From the NCBI GenBank assembly GCA_009885445.1, contig VFKQ01000103.1, forward strand, positions 1 through 10,054: 10,054 nucleotides of DNA, in the 5' to 3' direction. The stretch is from Anaerolineaceae bacterium. Lineage in GTDB: Bacteria > Chloroflexota > Anaerolineae > Anaerolineales > Villigracilaceae. Both the position numbers and the translations under genes were made by a program. The notes beneath the pieces were generated by a model. That model saw nothing but the letters and a program-made list of their open reading frames with translations, did no database searches and was not told where the DNA came from. Shown here in pieces: positions 5,603-10,054 of the stretch (positions are counted from its first letter, which is position 1; each line of letters opens with the position of its first letter).

Positions 5603-6535
5603 CCTTCGACGTTTGACGGTCTTTCGGAAGTCCGATGAACAGCGCAACGGGGCCGGCCAGCAAAATCCACATGGCGGGACCAAGGCCGAAGGTTTGCGCG
5701 GCGAGGCCAATGCCAAGGGGCAACAGTTTACCAAAGAAACCGGTGACATTCCCAACCGCGATGGCCGTGGAGCTTAATCCTGCGGGCATCGAGTCGTAAA
5801 GTTTGGCTTGCAGAATCGCGTACCAGCCGGAATTAAAAACGCCCAACAAAGCCAGCAAAATTAATTTGACGATGATGTTCGGCGCGAGCAGGAGCAACGG
5901 AAAAAGAATCAACTCAAGCGCGACGCTGACGCGCAGATATACCGCGCACGGTCATAATTTGCGGTTTTGAGAATCGGGAAATCTAACCACGGATGAAAGG
6001 GATAAAAGGCAAGCCTTCGCCAAACGACGATAAGCACAATGGCGCTGACCAATGCCAGCGCGGCAAAAACGGCGCGCCAGCCAAAGCCGATGTAAATGGC
6101 TCCGCCAAGAATCAGCGGACCGATGGTCACGCCCAGCGAACCAGCAAACGTCCAACGCGCCATGTTGTGTTCGCGGCGCGCGGGGTCCGAGTCCATTAAT
6201 GAGGCTTGCGAAAGGCTGACAAACGCGCCCGAGGCGGGGGAAAAAAGGATGAAAGATGAAAGCAGAAAGATGAATGAAAAACTGAGGGATGTGAACAGCA
6301 GGGATGCTGTGAAAAATAACCCGCCGCTGAGAATGATGACGCGGCGCTTCCACACGTCGCCGAGGATGGCGAGAATTGGCTCAACGATGTTGCCGATCAA
6401 CCCCGGCAAACTGAGCGCGAGGCCAATTTGGACGTAGGTCAGCCCGAGGTCAGCGCGCAAGAAAGGCCAGGCGGCTTCGCTGACTCCGTAAACCAGTTCG
6501 TCGAGAAATTCAATTAAATAGAAGATGCTGTGCAT
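5592..6535 (-). pseudogene. MFS-type transporter, frameshifted and internally shortened
   Basis: The N-terminal 208-codon frame (6535-5909) has about six membrane helices, an MFS loop motif LGDVWKRR after the second helix, and the motif SPASGAFVSLSQ with LMDSDPARR. It runs out as FPILKTANYDRAR and ends in unrelated residues at a TGA. The C-terminal part is in the other frame (readable from about 5953 down to 5592): VYLRVSVALELILFP, then GWYAILQAKLYDSMP and about four helices. Joining them needs a one-base shift between 5909 and 5953; frame B has a TGA just upstream. No classical slippery heptamer is visible there. Even after repair the protein would be about 320 residues with about ten helices, so roughly two helices near the middle seem missing compared with a 12-helix MFS protein. 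It is best read as a decaying gene; a sequencing error would explain the shift but not the shortening. The substrate is unknown. Confidence 0.75.
6255..6275. repeat. Copy of the hemW repeat arm inside the MFS gene
   Basis: These 21 bases (gatgaaagcagaaagatgaa, then t) match 4730-4750 in hemW at 20 of 21 positions. Here the minus strand reads as Phe-Ile-Phe-Leu-Leu-Ser-Ser-Phe-Ile and forms part of a predicted membrane helix. In hemW the same element is read in another frame as a Ser/Phe-rich loop. Confidence 0.75.
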
Positions 6536-6591
6536 ACAAGGCTTTCATGGTCTGGCAGTGTGATATTACTATGCCAGTTAAAACTATGCCG

Positions 6592-6597
6592 ATTATA
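6592..6597 (-). promoter_or_regulatory. Possible -10 box upstream of the transporter gene
   Basis: A perfect TATAAT lies on the minus strand about 57 bases before the transporter start codon. No recognisable -35 hexamer stands 16-18 bases upstream, and the expected -35 area falls inside the 6607-6656 inverted repeat. It would drive the transporter and hemW if real. Confidence 0.3.
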
Positions 6598-6606
6598 GAA
6601 TACCCA

Positions 6607-6656
6607 CGGTCACAAATTGCGCTTTCCACCTTTTGAAAAAGCGCAATTTGTGACCG
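6607..6656. repeat. Perfect 19-bp inverted repeat between divergent genes
   Basis: CGGTCACAAATTGCGCTTT (6607-6625) and its exact reverse complement (6638-6656) are separated by 12 bases. It lies between the minus-strand transporter/hemW unit and the promoter of the first TIR gene (-35 at 6698). It could be a miniature palindromic element, a bidirectional terminator barrier or an operator. It lacks a flanking T-tract of terminator type. Confidence 0.85.
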
Positions 6657-6697
6657 AGTGCGGTATATCCACCGTTGAAAATGTTAGGCGTTGCGCA

Positions 6698-6726
6698 TTG
6701 ACATTGTCCGCTTTTCTCTCTACAAT
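6698..6726 (+). promoter_or_regulatory. Consensus sigma-70 promoter of the first TIR gene
   Basis: TTGACA (6698-6703), a 17-base spacer and TACAAT (6721-6726) precede the ATG at 6763. The expected transcription start near 6733 leaves about 30 untranslated bases. It lies downstream of the alternative in-frame TTG start at 6691, which rules that start out for this transcript. Confidence 0.8.
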
Positions 6727-6762
6727 TTGTTTTACAGCCAAGCCAGTCGCCACGGAGACCCC

Positions 6763-8076
6763 ATGACCACCTTCATTTCTTATTCCCGCGCAAATTCTGA
6801 TTTTGCCATGCGCCTCGCCAACGACCTCAAGCAGGCCGGCCTGCCCGTCTGGCTCGATCAACTCGACATCCCCGCCGGCTCACGTTGGGACGACGGAATC
6901 GAAAAGGCCCTGCACGCCAGCACTGCATTCGTGGTCATCCTGTCGCCCGAGGCGATGCAATCGCAAAACGTCAAAGACGAAATTGGATACGCCATTGACG
7001 CGGGCAAGCACATTTTGCCCATCGTCCTAAAACAAACCGACATGCCGTTTCGTTTGCGGCGCTTTCAATTTGTCGACTCGACCAAGAAAAACTACGCGTC
7101 CAGCCTGAGCGAGATTCAAGAAATGCTGACGAACGCCGACAAACTCAGCAGTTCTGGCAATAACCCGCTCGAAACAGCCGACAACTCGCCTCGTTCCGCG
7201 CCCATCGCGGATTCGCGCTCAAAGAAAAGCGCTTCCAAAGCTGACGGGAATGCGCCGCCCTCCACGCCCCCAGCCGCGCCGCGCAAGCCCGCGTCCAATT
7301 CAAGGTTGATCGTCGCCGGGCTGATCGTCGTTGCCATCCTTGCCGCCATACTTCTGCTGGGTCAGCCAGACAATCCTGCAACCAAGCCAGAGTCAACCAC
7401 TACCCTCGAGGCTATAAGTCCAACTGCGGCTAACGTCACAAAATCCCCCACGCAGGCTTTGCAAAGCACCCCAAGCCCCGAGCCGACCGCGGCCCCATCT
7501 CCATTCTTCAGCGAGGAATTTAATGCGCCCCTCAGCGGCTGGTCCACTTTCGTGGCTAGCGGAGACATCACCAAATTGAGCATCAGCCTCTCAGCCGGCA
7601 GGCTGGTCTTCGACTTGAGCGATGCGGTCTCAGACTTGTATGCGTATTACATTCTCGACAGTTTCACCTACAGCGACGTAAAGTTGGAAACCACCGCCAT
7701 CAACAAAGGGAGCAACGTCAATGACGTCAGCCTGATTTGCCGCTACTCAGAAAGCGGCTGGTATGAGTTCAACGTGGCCAATGAACAAACCTACACCATC
7801 CTGGCTTATGATTCTGCCGGCATTTTTGGTCAACAAGGCTACAACGTATTATTTGAGGGAGCCTCTGCGACAATAAAATCAGGCCAGGCTTTCAACACTT
7901 ATGCGGCCATCTGCCAGGACAATACACTGACCCTGTACATCAACGAAAAATTGGTGCGCACCATCACCGATAACCAATACCACTTTGCCGAGGGCAAGAT
8001 CGGACTTTCGGTTTCCTCATTTACCATCCTGCCGGTGAATGTGCAGTTCGAAAATTTGATCGTCAGCCAGCCCTAA
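6763..8076 (+). CDS. Transmembrane TIR protein 1 with extracytoplasmic lectin-like domain
   Basis: Of 437 residues, 1-110 form a TIR domain: TFISYSRANSDFA, then VWLDQLDIPAGSRW, then VVILSPEAMQSQNVKDE. Glu73 sits where the catalytic Glu of NADase TIR domains lies. A Ser/Pro/Ala-rich linker (about 125-180) leads to one membrane helix (181-199), then a Thr/Pro-rich stalk ending TPSPEPTAAPSP. The outer domain (about 249-437) is beta-rich with SLICRYSE..WYEFNV and AICQDNTLTLYINEKLV, resembling concanavalin A-like lectin/glucanase folds; Cys326 and Cys384 could form a disulfide. With no signal peptide, the TIR is expected inside and the C-terminus outside. ATG 6763 is chosen because GGAG (6754-6757) lies 5 bases upstream and the promoter excludes the earlier TTG. 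It is probably a sensor that converts an outside cue to TIR activity (NAD+ consumption or signalling), which is inferred from architecture only. Confidence 0.9.
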   Translation: MTTFISYSRANSDFAMRLANDLKQAGLPVWLDQLDIPAGSRWDDGIEKALHASTAFVVILSPEAMQSQNVKDEIGYAIDAGKHILPIVLKQTDMPFRLRRFQFVDSTKKNYASSLSEIQEMLTNADKLSSSGNNPLETADNSPRSAPIADSRSKKSASKADGNAPPSTPPAAPRKPASNSRLIVAGLIVVAILAAILLLGQPDNPATKPESTTTLEAISPTAANVTKSPTQALQSTPSPEPTAAPSPFFSEEFNAPLSGWSTFVASGDITKLSISLSAGRLVFDLSDAVSDLYAYYILDSFTYSDVKLETTAINKGSNVNDVSLICRYSESGWYEFNVANEQTYTILAYDSAGIFGQQGYNVLFEGASATIKSGQAFNTYAAICQDNTLTLYINEKLVRTITDNQYHFAEGKIGLSVSSFTILPVNVQFENLIVSQP

Positions 8077-8105
8077 AGCCTGCGGGCGTGTTTCGTCACG
8101 GCCCC

Positions 8106-8161
8106 AAAGAAAAAACTTCCGAAGCCTCGCCGTTCTTTGGCGCTTCGGAAGTTTTTTCTTT
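8106..8161 (+). terminator. Strong intrinsic terminator after TIR gene 1
   Basis: A perfect 20-bp stem (8106-8125 with 8142-8161) closes a 16-base loop. Its core CTTCCGAAGC / GCTTCGGAAG is followed by TTTTTTCTTT. The mirror A-tract on the left makes it bidirectional. It separates the two TIR genes transcriptionally. Confidence 0.95.
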
Positions 8162-8249
8162 ACCAGCATCCTGAATTTAGCCAACTTCGATCAGGGCGCT
8201 TCTCATCTGCGCGATTTTTCATGACAGTCACTTCGATATAGGCAAATTG

Positions 8250-8279
8250 TTGACAATACCGCTCTTAAAAATATATAAT
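8250..8279 (+). promoter_or_regulatory. Consensus promoter of the second TIR gene
   Basis: TTGACA (8250-8255), an 18-base spacer and TATAAT (8274-8279) precede the ATG at 8333. The start of transcription is expected near 8286. AAGGAG (8321-8326) stands 6 bases before the ATG. The untranslated leader includes the 10-bp palindrome GTAGCGCTAC (8311-8320). Bases 8162-8249 hold nothing I can identify. Confidence 0.8.
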
Positions 8280-8332
8280 TTGGAGGGTATACTAGCGAAC
8301 AAAATTCAAAGTAGCGCTACAAGGAGTTACAA

Positions 8333-9883
8333 ATGGCAGATTATGAGCAGGCTGTTTTTATTTCATATGCGTGGGGAGCCGAGAGGGAGGATATCGTCAA
8401 CCAGATTGACGAGTCGCTGCAGAAGCGCGGCATCAAGATTATCCGCGACAAGCGCGCACTTGGCTATAAAGGCTCGATCAAGGAATTTATGGAGCGCATC
8501 GGGCAGGGACATTGTGTCATCGTGGTCATCAGCGATAAATATTTGCGCTCGCCCAATTGCATGTTTGAATTGGTTGAAATCGCTGACAACAAACAATTCC
8601 ATGACCGCGTTTACCCCATCGTTCTAAGTGATGCAAATATCTACGATCCCCTCAAAAGGATCGAGTATGTGAAGCATTGGGAGGCAAAGAGAGCCGAGTT
8701 GGCCAAGGCAATGAAAAAACTCGACCCGGCGAATTTGCAGGGCATCCGCGATGATATGGATCAGTATGACCGCATCCGCGACAAGATCTCCGGTATCACC
8801 AGCATTTTAAAAGATATGAATACTCTCACACCAGAGATGCACCGCGATTCAGAATTCAAAGATTTATATGATGCCATTGTCAACCGCATGAAAAAAGGCC
8901 AGACTGGCACCTTCTCCACCGCAGATATGCTGGCGCAAAAGCAGGAATTTGAGCGTCTGGCCGCGCAGAACAAGGCTAAAGTTGAAGCCGATCAGCTCGC
9001 TGTGCAGAAGGCCGAAGAAGAGCGTGTCGCGCTGGCCAAGGCAGAGGCTGACCGTAAGGCAAAGGAAGAATCTGATCGCCTTGCCGCGCAAAAAGCACAA
9101 GCCAAGGCGAAACCTGTGGAACCGAAGCCAATCAATACGAAGGCAGAGGAAGTATCAGCTGCGCCCGCTAAAAAGAAACCAGCCTATAAAGGAATTGCGA
9201 TTGGCATTGGGGCAGTGGTCATACTTTGCATTGTGGTGGGCCTGATCTCGAGTCTTGGTGGTGGAACTTCGCCATCTGTTGATAATTCAGTCACTCAAGC
9301 GCCTGCCGCCACTGAAGCGTCACCTGCCGAATCGGCATCCAACCCCAGTCTCATTTTTGTTGATGATTTCACAGATTCGAATGTCAGCTACAGCAATTGG
9401 GGGGATGTCTCACCGTCTTACTTCGAGAATGGAAAGCTTTATCTCGTCACGCCGGATGGCTCAAACCTTAGGTACAGCCCGGCTACGATTGATTTTAGCC
9501 AGTTTGGACCAGACCTGGCTGTTCAAGCAAGCCTGACCCCAGCTTCCATCACAGGTTCGGGAGTGTTTTGTCGCTTGCAAGACGGAGCCTTTTATTTGTT
9601 CGCAATGGATTTTGATAACGCCTTGGCTCAAATCTTCTACTACGATGGCTCCACCTTTAACCTGTTAGCAGAACAGTCGGTAGCCCTGTCAAGTGACTAC
9701 AACTATATATATGCCGTGTGTCAGGGCAATTCCTTGAGTTTGTATTGGAACGGCGGATTCGTTGTAGGTGCTACTCACGATGCGTTGCCCGGCCCCGGCC
9801 AAGTTGGGGTATTTATCGGGTCGTCCAACCCCTCGGGCGCCACCGTTGAGGTTGACGACTTTGCTGTTGCTTACCCCCCATAA
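8333..9883 (+). CDS. Transmembrane TIR protein 2 with coiled coil and extracytoplasmic lectin-like domain
   Basis: Of 516 residues, about 7-105 form a TIR domain: VFISYAWG, then IIRDKRALGYKGSIKEFMERIG, then IVVISDKYLRSPNCMFE. Glu79 is the expected catalytic position (motif S-x-N-C-x-x-E). A helical extension (about 106-190) is followed by an Ala/Lys/Glu-rich coiled coil (about 198-260), which could promote oligomerisation. One membrane helix (287-307) leads to a Ser/Ala/Pro/Thr-rich stalk and a beta-rich outer domain (340-516). The outer domain shares the CR, CQGNSLSLYWNG and VEVDDFAV pattern with protein 1; Cys413 and Cys463 form the matching pair. The TIR domains are of clearly different subtypes, whereas the outer domains are similar, so the proteins are probably not a simple recent duplication. 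The gene has its own promoter and terminator. Predicted role: surface sensor with a cytoplasmic TIR effector, function unproven. Confidence 0.9.
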   Translation: MADYEQAVFISYAWGAEREDIVNQIDESLQKRGIKIIRDKRALGYKGSIKEFMERIGQGHCVIVVISDKYLRSPNCMFELVEIADNKQFHDRVYPIVLSDANIYDPLKRIEYVKHWEAKRAELAKAMKKLDPANLQGIRDDMDQYDRIRDKISGITSILKDMNTLTPEMHRDSEFKDLYDAIVNRMKKGQTGTFSTADMLAQKQEFERLAAQNKAKVEADQLAVQKAEEERVALAKAEADRKAKEESDRLAAQKAQAKAKPVEPKPINTKAEEVSAAPAKKKPAYKGIAIGIGAVVILCIVVGLISSLGGGTSPSVDNSVTQAPAATEASPAESASNPSLIFVDDFTDSNVSYSNWGDVSPSYFENGKLYLVTPDGSNLRYSPATIDFSQFGPDLAVQASLTPASITGSGVFCRLQDGAFYLFAMDFDNALAQIFYYDGSTFNLLAEQSVALSSDYNYIYAVCQGNSLSLYWNGGFVVGATHDALPGPGQVGVFIGSSNPSGATVEVDDFAVAYPP

Positions 9884-9909
9884 CCAGCATTTGGGTCCGT
9901 AAAAGCCAG

Positions 9910-9947
9910 GAAACGCAGAGCGGTCTTTACAGACCGCTCTGCGTTTC
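9910..9947 (+). terminator. Hairpin terminator after TIR gene 2
   Basis: GAAACGCAGAGCGGTCT (9910-9926) pairs perfectly with 9931-9947 across a TTAC loop. The stem ends in GTTTCT, so the T-run is short but the 17-bp stem is strong. It begins 26 bases after the stop codon. Confidence 0.85.
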
Positions 9948-9949
9948 TA

Positions 9950-9968
9950 CCTTCCGCGAATCGGAAGG
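9950..9968. other. Small hairpin between two larger ones
   Basis: CCTTCCG (9950-9956) pairs with CGGAAGG (9962-9968) around a CGAAT loop. It directly follows the main terminator, giving three hairpins in a row with the one at 10007-10039. Confidence 0.4.
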
Positions 9969-10006
9969 CAATCTAAAATGGCCGAGCCAAATAAACCAAA
10001 AATCAA

Positions 10007-10039
10007 AAATCTCCGGGTTCTTGAAGAACTCGGAGATTT
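10007..10039. terminator. Terminator-like hairpin near the window end
   Basis: AAATCTCCGGGTTCTT (10007-10022) pairs with 10024-10039 along its full length apart from one G-U wobble. It has an A-rich left flank and ends in ATTT. It is probably a back-up terminator for the second TIR gene or the terminator of a convergent gene beyond the window. Confidence 0.6.
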
Positions 10040-10054
10040 GCATGTTTACACCAA

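Noticed and set aside
5909..5953. Programmed -1 frameshift in the transporter gene
   Set aside because: No slippery heptamer or strong downstream structure was visible in the window where the shift must occur, and the protein also seems internally shortened.
6691..6762. Upstream TTG start for the first TIR gene
   Set aside because: It lies upstream of and inside the TTGACA/TACAAT promoter, and the TIR domain begins directly at ATG 6763, which has GGAG in place.
9978..10054. Possible start of a gene (MAEPNKPKIKN..., open to the window end, GGAAGG 9 bases upstream)
   Set aside because: Only 25 codons are visible, and most of them overlap the terminator-like hairpin at 10007-10039; no family could be recognised.

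Overview
The window looks like a chromosomal stretch from a Chloroflexota bacterium of the Anaerolineae type. This is inferred from protein style, the dispersed heptamer and palindromic repeats, and the many monocistronic genes with strong terminators; no rRNA or marker gene here proves it. TGA is the normal stop of at least two genes (the EF-G-like GTPase and hemW), so the code is standard. No tRNA, rRNA, CRISPR array, transposase or integrase was seen.

Left part (1-2640): repeat-rich intergenic DNA with a 19-unit heptamer array (202-334), then a minus-strand EF-G-like GTPase (337-2418). Its 5' leader is unusual. A consensus promoter (2599-2627) is followed by two tandem, related 24-codon ORFs. 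Each has the same AAAGG ribosome-binding site at the same spacing, and each stops by an ATGA overlap with the next start; the second overlaps the GTPase start. This looks like a translationally coupled leader-peptide cascade.

Middle part (2647-4264): divergent from this lies a membrane-anchored thioredoxin-like gene. Its reading frame is interrupted only by a TGA at the first position of the CxxC active site, and a hairpin at a plausible SECIS distance follows. The best reading is one 168-residue selenoprotein (UxxC), which automatic gene calling would split into two fragments. Next comes a short member of the alkaline phosphatase / cofactor-independent phosphoglycerate mutase superfamily, ending in a perfect 28-bp palindrome shared with the convergent hemW.

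hemW and MFS (4266-6535, minus strand): hemW (heme chaperone, radical SAM) is intact but carries three low-complexity insertions made of short DNA repeats. Upstream is an MFS-type transporter broken by a frameshift and apparently lacking two membrane helices. A 21-bp repeat element occurs in both genes but is translated in different frames.

Right part (6607-10054): two tandem plus-strand genes encode proteins of one architecture: cytoplasmic N-terminal TIR domain with the putative catalytic Glu, linker, one membrane helix, and a C-terminal extracytoplasmic lectin-like beta-rich domain with a conserved Cys pair. Each has its own near-consensus promoter and a strong hairpin terminator, so they are separate transcription units. 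They could be surface-sensing TIR effectors for defence or signalling, which is inference. The main novelty candidates are the recoded selenoprotein, the duplicated coupled leader ORFs, the transmembrane TIR pair, and the in-frame repeat insertions.
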